Shown in pieces: positions 47,835-61,920 of a stretch of DNA of 64,000 bases (position 1 is its first letter; each line of letters starts with the position of its first letter). This DNA is from Amanita rubescens (lineage: Eukaryota; Basidiomycota; Agaricomycetes; Agaricales; Amanitaceae). The notes under the pieces are model-generated. The model did not search any database and had not been told where the DNA came from. It worked only from the letters and a program-made list of their open reading frames with translations. The stretch is from assembly GCA_015039365.1 (NCBI GenBank), contig WION01000005.1, positions 372,001 to 436,000 on the forward strand, read 5' to 3'. A program made the translations under genes and the position numbers.

Positions 47835-48545
47835 ATGTCATTGTTACGCGCCAAGTTCGCTCAACAATCTCAATTAGTCCGCTCCTCTGCGCGTCTCCTC
47901 TCGACGTCTACAGTGCTGAGGAATGAAGCTTCCTCTAGCTCCGGAGCCATTGTCCCGAAAAAACCTATTGGAGGTGTCCGTGGTGGGTTCGTACCTGACG
48001 TTTACCACCTGGAGGACACCAATACATTTGTTCGACTAGCATAATCGGATTCCTATTGGGATTTTCCATCGCGTCTTCATTTGCGGCGTATCACCTGCTA
48101 GAGGAGTATCGACAAGCCTCTGCTGCACTACAAACAAGCGTAGACGAACTTAAACTTAGCACTGAAAGAGTAGGATTTCTTGTTTGTCAGAGGAGTAGCC
48201 TAATAACAGTCTTCATAGGTTTCGGAACACGTCAGAAGAATTGAAGCTGTCGAAAAGGATTTGAAAGCGCTTCGTGATAGTTCCGTACCCAAGGAGGATT
48301 TGTCCCGTCTTAGGACCGAAGTCAAAAAGCTGTACGACGGCCTGCATGTCGGTACGTCCTTCCCTATCCATCACGCACCATTTCAGTGAATCCGATTTTG
48401 CAGAAATTCTGGATTTGCGGGCACATCTTTGGGGAATGCGTCAGTTGCATCATACTTCTTAGTCCATGGCATAGCTTCTAACCCTCAACTAGAACAAGAC
48501 TTGAATAAGGTCGTGAAGGAGGAATCGACGACTGTTCGCGTTTGA
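47835..48545 (+). CDS. Small mitochondrial membrane protein with coiled coil, unnamed
   Basis: No family name could be given. Five exons give about 160 aa. The N-terminus is a mitochondrial presequence (MSLLRAKFAQQSQLVRSSAR, then LLSTSTVLRNEAS). A Gly-rich GGVRGG precedes one membrane segment (GFLLGFSIASSFAAYHLL) formed across the first intron. The rest is helical and charged: ASAALQTSVDELKLSTERVS, RRIEAVEKDLKALRDSS, then EDLSRLRTEVKKLYDGLHV, LDLRAHLWGM and QDLNKVVKEESTTVRV. Topology suggests an inner-membrane anchor with a coiled coil. I recall similar hypothetical proteins in other Agaricomycetes, but no function. Confidence 0.7.
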
Positions 48546-48805
48546 ATATGATGTAAGTGCAAGCCAGGCAATTTGACTCCCTAGTGACGTTATTTTGTCG
48601 TAGGTAGATACCACGTAATTGACTGTGCTGCACTTAGGGTAGCCTAGAGCAACCAAACAGTGCTTGCATAAAGCATTTTATTCAATACACCTAGATCTTG
48701 CATTTACAAGAAAGACTACCAAATTTCCGTGTTACTTGTGTCAGGACTTGGCTCATTCAAAGAGCCAAGTGATCCTTGTTCACCTTAATATCGCAAGCTT
48801 GCGTA

Positions 48806-51800
48806 CTACCTTGACTTTTTATGATGCTGGGCTTGCTTGTCGATGTGCATGTAGATTGAGTATATTGCTGTATGCACACCATCCTCCTTCAAGCCGAGCT
48901 TTGAATGTTGCATCAATGTCCAAAAACGTCACAACGGCTTACCGATCTAATTTTAGCCCCTACCTGCGCTGCTTTTTCCTTCATACTTCTGGAATGTTGT
49001 TCAACCAGTTATAGTCACCTTGAAAGACAGAGAGAACAAACTGGTCTGCAGTTGCCCTGGTCAGGGCATCCGATAACTCCTTGACTTGAAAGTTATTGAC
49101 TTTCAAACCGGCCTACGATTGGTTACTCAGCATGCCAATGAATCGCATTACCTGAAGCGTACTCCTAATTTTTCAATTCTTGATGCCCAGAAAAACTGAT
49201 CACCAAACCATGGCTTAATTATCGTTGGGATCCCGGCACGCAAACTTGCACCAGTAGTCCCCGCTCCTCCATGATGCATTGCAGCATCGATTAGAGGAAA
49301 TAGCCAGTCGTGAGGAACCTTCTCGAGGATATAGCACTCTGGAGGTATTACCACCTCTTGAGTGTCGTCGACAGTCGTCATTCTCTTCGACCATCCCGTG
49401 GATAATATCGCCCGCACACCACCTAAGGGTCACAGTCAGCAAAATGCATGTGTGTCGATGACCAACTGACTCCGAGCCACCGCTTTTATGATGCGAGCAA
49501 CAACGCGATTTGGTCTCGGCACTGTGATGCTGCCAAAGCCTATATACACGATGGGTTTTTTTTCGCGTCGAGCTTGTTCCATCCAGTCTAACAAGCTTGA
49601 AGGTGGGGTCCAGTCGACTTCTGCATTGTCTAGGAACCAACTGGAGAAACTAAGAACTAGCATTGAGTAAAGCACTGAGCTCACTATCCGGAAACAATGA
49701 TATTATCCCCCCAATCGAGTGGTTTCGGTACAACAGCCTGATTGGGTTTTAGAACCAACTCTAAGCGAGTCCGGCCTTCACTGACCTGCGAAAAGTCGTA
49801 TACGTGCACTAACTTTGACTGTACTTTATGTCCCATATCCGTGTCCGGGAGGTTTAACACTTGCTTCCTCCATTTGTTCACTTGCTGAGATATTGCGCGC
49901 CACAGGACGTTGCTGCAGCAGACATTGAGTAACATATGATATCAGCAGCAGCACTACCAACTCAAAAAGAATGTAACTGCGCATACTGTCAGCATCTGTG
50001 CAATCATTGAAGGGTTTAGACGGACGAGGCACTGTTGAATGCTATTGAACTCCCAGGCGGACTCAAAAAAGGATGCGGAAATTCGCATGTTCTAAAACAG
50101 CGTTATAATTGATATCAAACGCAAAAATAAAGACTAACTTTGTCCAAGGCATTGTAAACGTCCTTAGGTATGGAATATCTGATATCTGCGCTCAGTATTT
50201 GTCACAAATAGACTGGTGGGATCCTAACCGAGCGCCTCAGCTATATGTACTCCAGCCATTGCTGATGGACTTTCTAGCAGGACATCCGCATCCAGACATG
50301 CTTTCCATGCATCGACAAGAACTAGGCGAATTCATTAGCGCCATAAAATTCGTGTTGATGTGAATGGACGTCACCACGCACGCTCATCTAGCCACGACCG
50401 AAACTGTAATAGGTCAGTCACTAAAATATGATAATTTCTAACGCGTACATTCTGGACAGTCGTTCTAAAGAATTCCGGAGAAAACATCTTAATGTGCATT
50501 CAGGCTTATTCGTTAAAAATTATGAGAAGCAACACACACTTTGTTCTCGACGCTCAGTTTCATCAGCTCGCCAGGATCACCGCCAGCAGTTCGATGGGTA
50601 ATCCCAAATTCTTCAATCCAATCTTTGTACTCTTCATGAGTGACGATTGTCACACGGTGATTGTGCTGTAAGAGACCAAGTCCCAAGGCGATGTATGGTT
50701 GAACGTCACCCCGTGATCCAATGGTCAAACACACGAAATGTAGAGGGGGTCGCCTTCCTATGACCTCGGGTGGGATGTTGATAGCTTTTGGTAGACGTAA
50801 TCTGACATCCATCGGAAGGTTAGCTCTAACGGCAGTAGCGAGGGACCTTGAAAGAGGTGCAATTATACTAGTAATATCTTGTCCGCGGCGAAGTGAACCA
50901 TAATTAGATTGATGTTCCGCCGTTTGGATCGTTGCCCGCTGGAATAGAGCAAGACGATCGTTGATGCGTCGCATGACTTCATCGCGAAGCCCAGAGCAAT
51001 TGAAGGCAAGCCTCAAGCCTCGATTTCTGCCCTTGAGCCTAATAGACAACCCGTTGAGGCGACAGACGGGTGTGCGAAATGGTCGGACCGATTCTATTGA
51101 ATGCAGCGCAATGTAGTTGTGAGGGTCGCAATGCGTCAGGTCTTTGCTCCAGAAACCAATGTGAGCCGGTGCTATGACAAAATAGCCGGAAGATTGAATT
51201 ACGGAGGATGTGTAAGCAGGGCAGACTATGGCAATAATCAGAGGCAGTATTTAATATAAGCCGAGACAAAAAGACGAACACCATAATAAGGCCGTGTCCT
51301 GGGACGCAGAAATGTTGGCTTCCCCTCGTTTTTTTATGTCAGAACAGGTGGCAGTGCTTTTTACTTCTTGTTCTGCCCACAGAAGGGGCCCAAGGTCCAA
51401 GAATACGGGCGACTTTGACATATCCACGTTCAGACGATGCCTTGCGGCTGTGACCGAACGCTCTAGCAGAGAAATCAGAGGTTCAGGTTTGAGAACACCA
51501 ATTTGAAGCATCTGAGGGCCTAGCAGATCGACATTTTTTCCAATATCATCGGTATGGACGAGAGAAATGTTAAAGGAAATGCGTGTCATGGCGCCGTGAA
51601 ACGGATCTGAGCTAACCAAGTCGATCCGGTCCAACGGGCAACTGAATCTAACGCTGCTGGCCTTGGAATCGGAGCTATCTAAATAAGCCTGACGTTGGTG
51701 TCGATAGAGAAACATGGCTCCTATCCATGGCGAAACTTTAGCAATAGATTGGCTTGAGATGCTCAGGCCCATACCCGATAGTTCTCTTCGCCATTCCAGA

Positions 51801-52704
51801 GAAGATGTGGACGTCTCAAAATCAAAAGTCATTGATGATGTTGTCCCGAGTAATAACGTGAGGATTGTAGGATGTTCGGCATCGATAGGAGAAACGTCAT
51901 CAACAAGACCCACTAATTGTACCATGAATGACTCCTCTGCTATGACACAGCAGTGGCCAAGACTCACACAGTATGGTGTGCATAGGGTGTGATTTTGCCT
52001 CGTCGCTACTTGAACGATACACGCATAATGTGTCGCCGGTAAGTTCCAACCAGATGCGACGAGGACCATGCCTATTCTTGCGATGTAGTACGGCGATCCC
52101 GGATTTAAGAGGCTGATGTGGTGTAGCCAGACATGGTCGACAGGTACATATGGATGCATGAAACGCAATACGATGCGTAGTCAAGTGTAGAGCGCCCTGT
52201 ACACATGTTTAAGAGGGGGTAAGCAATGCAAGTAAACATCTATATTTACCAATATCATTACACCGCCAAGGAGACATCCATCTATCTCAAAGATCAGTTT
52301 CTCTTCTTCAGAAGTGGCCAAAGGGCCAAACTCTTCAATTATCATTTCGACGAGCTTTTGGGGTTCCATTTGCCAAGGGCCTCCATCCCCCATTGCGATA
52401 GTTTGCACTGTGGGCGTCGGGGATGCTAAATCACTTTGTTCGTCAATGGCACTAAATGTTCATAATTGGACGAACGAGATAAGACAGAATCAGTGTCTGT
52501 TGAATCCAAATCTACAAACGCCGCAAAGCTATTCTCTCCGCCTGTCGAGAGTGATTCAAAGCAGCCAACCTGCGCCAACAACTTGTCATATGCGGCTGCG
52601 TCGCTGTATAACTGAGATAAAGACGGTTGTCGAGAAATTGATTTAAAAGGACCGTCATATTGGTCTTTGCTGGCCTGTGGACTTTGATGTGAATTGATAG
52701 ACAT
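48806..52704 (-). CDS. ATG26: Sterol 3-beta-glucosyltransferase with GRAM and PH domains (Atg26/UGT51-like)
   Basis: Transfers glucose from UDP-glucose to sterols at membranes; in some yeasts needed for pexophagy. The N-terminus ([15 protein letters not shown], 52704) is disordered. A GRAM-like part follows ([31 protein letters not shown]). Next is a PH domain ([37 protein letters not shown]) and a second GRAM ([18 protein letters not shown]). The glycosyltransferase part has [68 protein letters not shown] and [16 protein letters not shown]. It ends [28 protein letters not shown] and HHKKSR, with TAG at 48806-48808. Many introns; some internal joins are approximate. Confidence 0.9.
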
Positions 52705-52865
52705 GAAGATTTGTTTTCCATGACGCGTTGCGTCATCGCGATGAATTTGGCAGCCGTCTGATTGCTCTTATTGTGGAACATAAAACGGTGGAGCTGATGC
52801 AATTATAGACTCTAACTGTCTATATATAGATTAAGATACATGGTCATCAAATACAAGTCTAATCA

Positions 52866-54231
<1,366 letters not shown>

Positions 54232-54258
54232 CTTGTCTACACTGGAACGACGATACAG

Positions 54259-54266
54259 TATTTATA
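54259..54266 (-). promoter_or_regulatory. TATA box of DAHP synthase
   Basis: TATAAATA on the minus strand, 28-35 bp upstream of the DAHP synthase ATG at 54231, implying a very short leader. Confidence 0.45.
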
Positions 54267-54551
54267 CGGTCCTGTTCGCGGGAGCAAAAATAAATGTCGC
54301 TCTTACCGGTGAAGCGTGGTATCCTTTTGGAACGTTCAGATCTAATCTGTAGACGGGTAAGGGGTAGCGATCTTCTTAGCAAACCTTTACTTGGAGTTTT
54401 AATTTTTGCGAGATGGCAATCCATGACTCAACTTAGCGATCAATACGCATGATCGGTCAGCACGTGATACCCAAATTTGGTTCGTCTTCCCTGCTGTGTG
54501 TCCGGACTTCAAACGTTCTTCTCTGCAGTTTGACAAGCCCCGTGTATCGCT
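54267..54551. other. Divergent interval between DAHP synthase and TIM9
   Basis: Holds the promoters of both genes. Nothing else recognised apart from the TATA box at its left edge. Confidence 0.4.
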
Positions 54552-54899
54552 ATGGACTTCTCGAATTTCAACTCTGCCGAACAGGCTCATATGACGAAAG
54601 TCATCGAGAGGCGACAGGTACACACACGCCCTGTCGAATCGGATTCTACTGAAAGACCCAACAGATGCAAGACTTTTTGAAGTTATATGCTACGCTCGTC
54701 GAAAAATGTTTCAACTCCTGTTGTAATGATTTTACCAGTAAAGCACTTTCATCCAAAGAGGCATGTTTTGCCCTTGTTCTCATTTTGCCATATACTTATT
54801 TTATGATAGGACCAATGCATTGCCAATTGCGCCGAAAAGTTCCTTAAGCATTCCGAGCGGGTTGGAGCACGTTTTGCAGAAGTTAACGCAGGTTCGTGA
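54552..54899 (+). CDS. TIM9: Mitochondrial intermembrane-space chaperone TIM9
   Basis: Small Tim chaperone that with Tim10 escorts hydrophobic precursors to the inner membrane. Three exons, 54552-54617, 54665-54760 and 54810-54899, exactly 83 aa. It begins [20 protein letters not shown]. The twin CX3C motifs are CFNSC (exon 2) and CIANC (exon 3), followed by [17 protein letters not shown]. The second intron (54761-54809, 49 nt) has a GC donor (GAG|GCATGT); without splicing it the second CX3C would be out of frame. Spacing and length match the family. Ends EVNAGS. Confidence 0.92.
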
Positions 54900-55342
54900 T
54901 GATCGAATTTACGCCCTCTTACTCGGAAAGCTATACATTTACATGCTTTAGAGGTAATGAATGCCGCTCAAAACAAGTCATGAATTTTTAGTTCCCAGAT
55001 TCATGATTGGTGCCCTTCACCTGATTCCCATTGAGCAACGTGCCCCAAGGAGTCAATTGTAACACTCTCGACACTCGTAGACAATGTGTTTCGCGTATAT
55101 TTGCATTACGAACATCTGCGCACAATTGCCGTAGCTACTTTTCCTAATCTCCACTCTACTGAAATAAAAAAGCCGGGCCCACGACGTCGTCCGTTCCTTA
55201 GACGAATAAACAAGAGTTAGCGTTGAATTGTTTGCATATGGACCCGCGTCCGTCGTGACCTCCTATGCATATTTTTGGCGGTGTCACGACCGGCACGTAC
55301 GGTCACCGGTACACGGTTATTGAAGTCAACAATAACGGTCAT
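54900..55342. other. Intergenic region TIM9 to peroxiredoxin
   Basis: 443 bp. No coding or RNA gene seen. The right part (55150-55300) is GC-richer and is likely the promoter of the peroxiredoxin; an in-frame ATG at 55265 could extend that protein. Confidence 0.45.
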
Positions 55343-56143
55343 ATGTTGACAGTAGGAACGAAAGCGCCGTCATTCGCACTGCCTAGCCATATAGGCGACA
55401 CAATTCGTGTCGATCCTGGCGATGCGCACCGACCAATGGCATTGCTTTTTTATCCGGAGTCTGGTAAGTACGCCCCAAGTGCCTCCTATCTCCCACAATA
55501 AACGAGCTAATACTGTATCCATCTAGGCTCCTTCGGTTGCACCAAGCAAGCGTGTCAATTCCGCGATGCCATCGCAGGTAATTAAAACCTTATTCAAAGA
55601 CCAAGGTTATGGAAGTGATAGACTCACCATTCCATTTCATCTCTCCACTGGTTTTGTTGTGGTGCCTCTAGATAAAGAAGAGTTCAAGCCCGACAGGATG
55701 ACCATTATAGGCATAAGCCCAGATCCGATCCAGAAGCAAGGAGAGTTCGTAAAGAAACAAAATTTGAACGTAAGCACATCACGGAAGAAGTGTCTTCAGG
55801 AGTATCATACTAGTACCGCATCAGTTTCCGATACTCAGCGACGAGAAGCGTGAGGTGGCCAACGCATTCGGCGTTGGCACAGGAATGCTGGGCTTAGTCA
55901 AGTATTCCCGGACGACGTTTATCACCGACAGCAAGGGCGTCATACGGTGAGGTTTAGGCATAGCCGCGATTTTCGTTACCAACAATTACCCTGGTCACGG
56001 TCGTGATCGCTGACGCAATTATGATATGCAGGGACGTCCTAGACGCTACAATGAACTATGGCGCACACATCAGTTTTGTAGCTAAATGGGCTAAGATATT
56101 GGAGGAGGAAGAAATGAGATCCGCAAACGTCCAAAGCTCCTGA
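55343..56143 (+). CDS. PrxQ/BCP-type peroxiredoxin
   Basis: Thiol peroxidase of the AhpC/TSA superfamily. Start MLTVGTKAPSFALPSHIGDT matches the usual N-terminus of bacterioferritin-comigratory-type proteins. MALLFYPESG is followed after an intron by SFGCTKQACQFRDAIA; the Cys pair spaced as in C-x4-C is the PrxQ signature (peroxidatic and resolving Cys). Then DKEEFKPDRMTIIGISPDPI, FVKKQNLNYPILSD, EKREVANAFGVGTGMLGLVK and RTTFITDSKGVI. It ends AKILEEEEMRSANVQSS. An in-frame upstream ATG at 55265 would add 26 residues. Four or five exons; location cytosolic or nuclear as in Dot5-like proteins is inference. Confidence 0.87.
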
Positions 56144-56402
56144 AGTGTACCAAAGGCATTTTGTGCGGAGAACTGTCAATGTATATAAAAGTCGCGACTA
56201 GTAATAGTATACATAGTCTACCGAATAGGATGCGTATGGATCGGCATTCGTAAAGCCGGTTGAAATCACATTCCCGCGCTTCCGCGACGAACCGTGAAAG
56301 TCGCCAGTCGCTTGAGCTCTTCTTCACTCTTTTAAGAAACAGGAAAACCGATACTTTGTCGAAATACAAGATACTAATACTCATCATTGATACAGCCACA
56401 GA

Positions 56403-57903
56403 ATGCCCCTGGCAACACCGTTGACCAAGTTACTTGGTATCCGAGTGTTAGTAACACCGCTCCGAGTCGGTACCAATTAGTACCTTACCATGCCTTTTTC
56501 AGACCTGTCGTGCAAGGCGGTATGCAATGGTACGTATCTAGCATCACGAATCTATCACCTAGGTCTCAGGAGCAAAAGGGTTGGTGTACCTCAGCTTGCA
56601 GCAGCGGTATCGGAAGCCGGTGGTCTTGGTAAGAATTGACGGCACAGCTTTCAAATGTTCTGCCGTACATTCCTCGCCCAGGTATACTTACTGCGTTGAC
56701 GCAACCATCACCGGATGCACTCCGGTCCGCGATACGGGAAACTCGCAAGTTGACGTCTAAACCATTCGGAGTCAACATAACTCTTCTACCGTCGATCAAT
56801 CCTCCGGACTACGAAGGGTATGCGCGTGCGGCTGTGGAAGAAAGCGTAAAGATATTTGAGACTGCTGGGAACAATCGTGAGTGGAGGCAACAGATTGAGA
56901 TTGATTCCGAGTCGCTCAGGCATCTGCAGCTGGTCCCCTTATCAAATACTTCAAGGACAATGGTTGTATTGTCATTCACAAGTGCACAACTATTAGACAT
57001 GCGAAGGTACGACGGTTGTCATGTATCAGAAAGTATCTGACAAGTGTCATCAGAGTGCGGAACGCATGGGCGTTGATATCCTGAGCATCGACGGTTTCGA
57101 GTGTACGTCTGCCAATGGATGCACAAGTTTTGACGTCACCGATTCCCGCAGGTGCTGGCCACCCAGGAGAAGAGGATATTGGTGGCCTTGTTTTGGTAAG
57201 GGTGCAAAAAAGCCGCTAGCTGATTGTTTGAACTTGCATGTAGCTGGCACGGGCGGCCCAAGAACTGAAGATTCCATATATCGCGTCCGGTGGCATTGCG
57301 GATGCAAGAGGAGTGGCCGCTGCGCTTGCACTTGGGGCGGCAGTAAGTGTAATCAGCCGTTTTGTATGATTTGAGCCTGATTGTAACAGGGAGCTAACAT
57401 GGGTAGGTGTCGGGTTTAAAGAGCTATTGTGTCAGTGCTGACTCTATAAGGGACGCGATTCATGTGCACGGTCGAATCGTAAGTGTATTTCTCTGGGCGA
57501 TTCGCTGGTGCATGAGTTCATATGTCGTGCCAGGACGATTCATGAAAATATCAAGAAAAAGATAGTTGAATCAACGGAGCGGGATACGATCCACATTTTC
57601 CGTACGCTGCATAACACTGCACGCGTCTACAAGAACAAGGTAGCGATGGAGGTTGTGAAAATTGAACGTAGGCCGGGCGGAGCACAGTTTTCGGACGTCC
57701 GGCACTTGGTGTCTGGGGCACAGGGACGGGTGGTGTATGAGAAGGGAGATCCGGACTATGGGATTTGGAGTGCAGGTGTTTCTGTTGGGCTGATCCGGGA
57801 CATTCCAACGTGCAAAGAGCTGATAGAGACAATAGAGCGGGAAGTGGAGGATATCATACGCGGACTCGCCACCGTCACGGTCGTACCAAAGGCTAAAATG
57901 TAG
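56403..57903 (+). CDS. Nitronate monooxygenase (2-nitropropane dioxygenase family)
   Basis: FMN enzyme oxidising alkyl nitronates such as propionate 3-nitronate. It starts MPLATPLTKLLGIRV, then after an intron PVVQGGMQWVGVPQLAAAVS, GILTALTQPSPDALR and KPFGVNITLLPSINPP. IHKCTTIRHAKSAERMGVDI, AGHPGEEDIGG (phosphate loop region), KIPYIASGGIADARGVAAAL and ALGAAGANMGTRFMCTVESP are also present, with the conserved ASGGI flavin site. The C-terminal part contains IHIFRTLHNTARVYKN and DYGIWSAGVSVGLIRD. Many short exons. It is followed after 57 bp by MPS1 on the same strand. Confidence 0.9.
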
Positions 57904-57960
57904 TCATGTGACCGCGCCTCGTGTTGGTTGTTCTGCTATTTCTAGTCTTTGCTTTCCTCC

Positions 57961-60900
57961 ATGATGGTCAGCCCGTCCTCGAGCCCAAAGTCAGCAATTT
58001 CTCAGCTTCCACCAACAGTCGTCACCTCGCCACCAGCAACCCCGTCACCCCCTTCCGATGATTCTTCGGTCATCGAGGACCTTTCGTTTGATTACATCTT
58101 CGATGATAATGGCGGCTATATCCGTCTCTCAAAGGGCTCTTCTAAATCTCAAAACTCCCCTCCAACCCCAAGCGACGCTTCTTTACACCCTGACTCGCAG
58201 CCTTCTCCTCCTTCTAGACCATCTCTTTCCCGTTCAGAAAGCGCGTACCTCCCAGCGCCATCAGGGGTAGACAAACAAGCTGCTCGCAGCTTTCAGCGCG
58301 TGACCTCGGGGCCTGCGCTGGCATTAACCCCCAATCAGGCTCTCGCTGCTCTATCAAAATCACGGTCGTTGTCTCGTCGCGTCGCGTCCGAGGAAGCTAA
58401 CCGTGAACAGGACATACCCCCATCTAGTCGTTCTCGCCCCCCACTGGATAATCACCAAAATGTACATCAAGAAGAGAAAGAGAACATTAGTGAGGCCGAA
58501 GAGGTTGCCTATCATCCACCCAGCAAGCAACGACATTCCCCTCCCCAACTTTCACGTCCTACGGCTTCATCATTACGGCATTCATATCAACACCATTCCA
58601 GCCGGGCGGCGTATGGGTCCAGTTCGAGCACTGTGAATAAGCCGCCAATAGACGGCTCTCAGAGGGCATCCCATGTTCGGCAAATGCACCCAGGTCCTAG
58701 TCGTGCAGGCAGAGTGGTGAAAACGCCAAGCAGTAGTTCAATTCTGGTTGCCCCAAAGTATTCCGGCTCCTCGTCAGGTATTGATCGGATAGCAGAGCAG
58801 GATGGTAGTGAAGGCGAATTTGCTCCTAATGATCATCAACATCCCCCGCAAGCGGCAGGGGACGAAACCGATACTGAAGATGAACCGCCCGTGGAACCGG
58901 TGCCCGTGCCACCGCATCAAGGGGTGCCGTTAGCTAATGTAGGCCGTCAGCGAAGTTTGATGGCATCCACTGCCTCGTCCTCGTCGCTGGTACACTCATC
59001 TATTAACCGCCCACGTCGATCGGCAAGCCTCAGCGATGCATTGGGTGAGTAATTATCTTACAAAGGCGATCATGCTTTTCACATCTTCTATTACTCAGTG
59101 CAAGAGGATTCTTATCAATTACAAGTGCAGCAACAACCATATCATGTCTCGACAAGTCGTCCTGGCACAAGCCTAGGGATAAGTGCGAGCGCCGACGTCA
59201 TAGGTGGACCCAGGCGGGTAACTGTTGAGGAATGGGAACGACAAGAGGTGGAAATGCGTAAGAGTGCGTAAGCCTACCTCAACATGGGACGGTATTGAAA
59301 AATTGTTATGCTGACATTAACGCATCAGAAATAAAACGTGAAGCGGAAGAAGCTGAGCGTAAGTGTACCTGATGTTGTTCCCAAGTAAATTCTGTATACT
59401 TTTTTAACAGGCCGTGAGCAAGATATACTGCAGCAGTCAGCACGCCAAACGCCCTCCCCCACACACCGCAGTCAGCAACCGCAGATCCCCGCTATCAAGC
59501 ATTTCGGGCACCGTCGGCGGGATTCCGACACACTGCGAAATGTTTCTCCATCTTTGGGGTCACCAACCGCAGTAGAGCATCTACCGCGAGTTTCCCCTTC
59601 GTCCCGTGGACGATTATCACCATCGACTAGTCGCTTGGCTAGCGACGCGCATGCGCTGGCCAAACATAAGAGAAGCCCGACGGCTCCTGAGCCATCTGCC
59701 AATGGTGTCCGCCAAAAGGAAATGCATTTCATCAACGATGCTGGTGCCATGAGTTCGAGCGACAGGGAGCGCGAAAAGATCAAGGCGCAGATGGCTTTGG
59801 AAGCGCAGCAACGAAGTCAGAAATATTTGCAGGCGTCAGGCCAACCACCCGCACCACCCCCAGCTCAGTTAAACAGGCATATGGTTGTAAGTAATTGACG
59901 ATGCAATTGACCGCATCTTTGATCTCTTTTCAGGTCAACAAAAAGGCCTATGCTCGCCTCGATATGATTGGCAAAGGCGGATCTTCGCGTGTTTTCCGCG
60001 TCCTTAATCATGCTAACGAGTTGTATGCAATTAAACGTGTATCATTGGATAAGACAGATGCAGAGACAATGAGCGGTTATATGAACGAAATTGCACTATT
60101 AAAGCGATTGGAAGGCAACAGCCGCATCATCCGTCTCATTGACAGTGAGGTCAAGGCTGGTCCAGGGGGAAGCAAAGGTCATCTACTTCTTGTAATGGAG
60201 TGCGGTGAAATTGATCTGGCCCGTTTACTGGCGGAGCAGATGAAAGATCCATTAAACATGGTCTGGGTTGCTTACTATTGGCAACAGGTACGTGTTGTGC
60301 TGATTGCTGAATTAACCGATATCAACCAATGTACCAGATGCTACAAGCCGTGCATGTTATACACGAAGAGAAGATTGTACACTCAGATCTTAAGCCGGCG
60401 AACTTCGTCCTCGTCAGGGGTCAATTAAAGTTGATAGATTTTGGGATTGCGAACGCTATTGCTAATGACACGACTAACATTCAGAGGGATCACCAGGTAT
60501 GAATTTCTATTTTTCTCTTAATAATTCGTCGTTCTCAGTGTTTAACAGATTGGTACTGTCAATTACATGAGTCCCGAGGCTATCGAGCTACCGGATGGGA
60601 TGCGACGCCTGAAAGTTGGTCGCCCCAGCGACGTCTGGTCACTCGGATGTATATTGTATCAAATGATCTATGGCCAACCTCCTTTCCAACACCTTTCTGT
60701 CTATCAAAAGATGAAAGCTATCCCAGATGGGTCGTATGCGATAGACTTCCCTGATCATTCAGTGCCCCAAATACCTGCATCACGCAATTCCGGAGAATCA
60801 AATACACCACCACGCCGGTTGGATCATCTCAAACGACGCGTGAGGCGCGATGTCATTGCCAGCATGAAGAGTTGTCTCTGTCGAAATCCCAAAGAACGAG

Positions 60901-61256
60901 CAACAATACCAGAACTTTCGGATCAAGATTGGCTCGCAATGAAAGAACGTACGCTTTTCCCACTTGCTTGCTGTACAATTATTAAATCGTTGATGACAGC
61001 TGAACCACCATCAGTTAAACAACTACTGGCTCATGACGAGACAATAATAAATCCTTATTACATGCGGCAACTACTTGAATACGGGATAAAACTTGGGAAG
61101 GAGAGCAAAGGTGCTGAATTAAACTCGGAAGCGCTGCTTCGGGAAGCTGAGGTACGACCCATTTTTCAATATCCTGGCATGTATATAGACGAACCAACTT
61201 TTCAGCGTTTGGTCGCGGAACTAAAATCTACCGTCTTTTTGGACGCCTCTCAGTGA
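57961..61256 (+). CDS. MPS1: Dual-specificity kinase MPS1/Mph1 (TTK family)
   Basis: Spindle checkpoint kinase. The first 620 or so residues are disordered Ser/Pro-rich ([20 protein letters not shown], many SP/TP) with a second exon set to 59900. The kinase domain begins [20 protein letters not shown] (glycine loop) with [35 protein letters not shown] is the catalytic loop, [12 protein letters not shown] the DFG region and [16 protein letters not shown] the activation segment, whose TVNYMSPE form is typical of MPS1. [18 protein letters not shown] follows. The start is ATG 57961 because the earlier in-frame codon is TTG. The C-terminus extends to [10 protein letters not shown] and [15 protein letters not shown], with a TPR-free tail. 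Confidence 0.93.
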
Positions 61257-61920
61257 ACTAGGAATTCTTACCTCTTTTTTCAATTCCATCATTCAAGCAC
61301 TCTCTGTATCGTACGCATCCCTTCATGCTCCTCCTACGTCTCAAGCATCATAATCTCCATCTCTCTCACACCACGTCGCTCCTTTGCATTGATGGTACCA
61401 AAAGGTACCTAGCTGACTTTTGCATTATGTATGTACGTCTATGATGATGGTTGTCGTGTTCAAGGCACGTGTGTATTAAGAACATCCCCCAGTTTGTTTT
61501 ACTCACTATCCAGCGTTCACGCTGACTAGACTAGTTTGCTATCGTGATACTTTTTCTCCTTTTTATTTCGTTTGCTTTGCAGATGCTTTTTATACACGTT
61601 GCGTTCATCCTCTTATTTATAATATACAGTACGTTGCCCTGACCATATGCAAACGTTTGACTGCTCTAGCATGGCTAGGTACGCCTACCTTAATATGACA
61701 GCCTCTATTATGAGTATTATACATGTTCAGTATGGACTCAATTTGTGATTGACATGGTTTGACAACCATCATTTGTGTCGTCTAAATCACTCCTGAGCAA
61801 TATATTTCGCCGGTTCCATGTGTTACATCCTCCTGTTACAAAAAATACATTGTATAAAAAGATAGCACTATAATATTAACATTGGTATTAGATGGACAGC
61901 AAGCAGTGCAGTGCGTGATA
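61257..61920. other. Intergenic region between convergent genes
   Basis: 664 bp, AT-rich, rich in T-runs. Likely 3' UTRs of MPS1 and the DUF6533 gene. No ORF or RNA gene recognised. Confidence 0.55.

Noticed and set aside
42160..51050. ERG26 and sterol glucosyltransferase as a sterol gene cluster
   Set aside because: They are 6 kb apart with Borealin-like, POP1 and a mitochondrial gene between them. No other sterol gene is near, so no cluster is supported.
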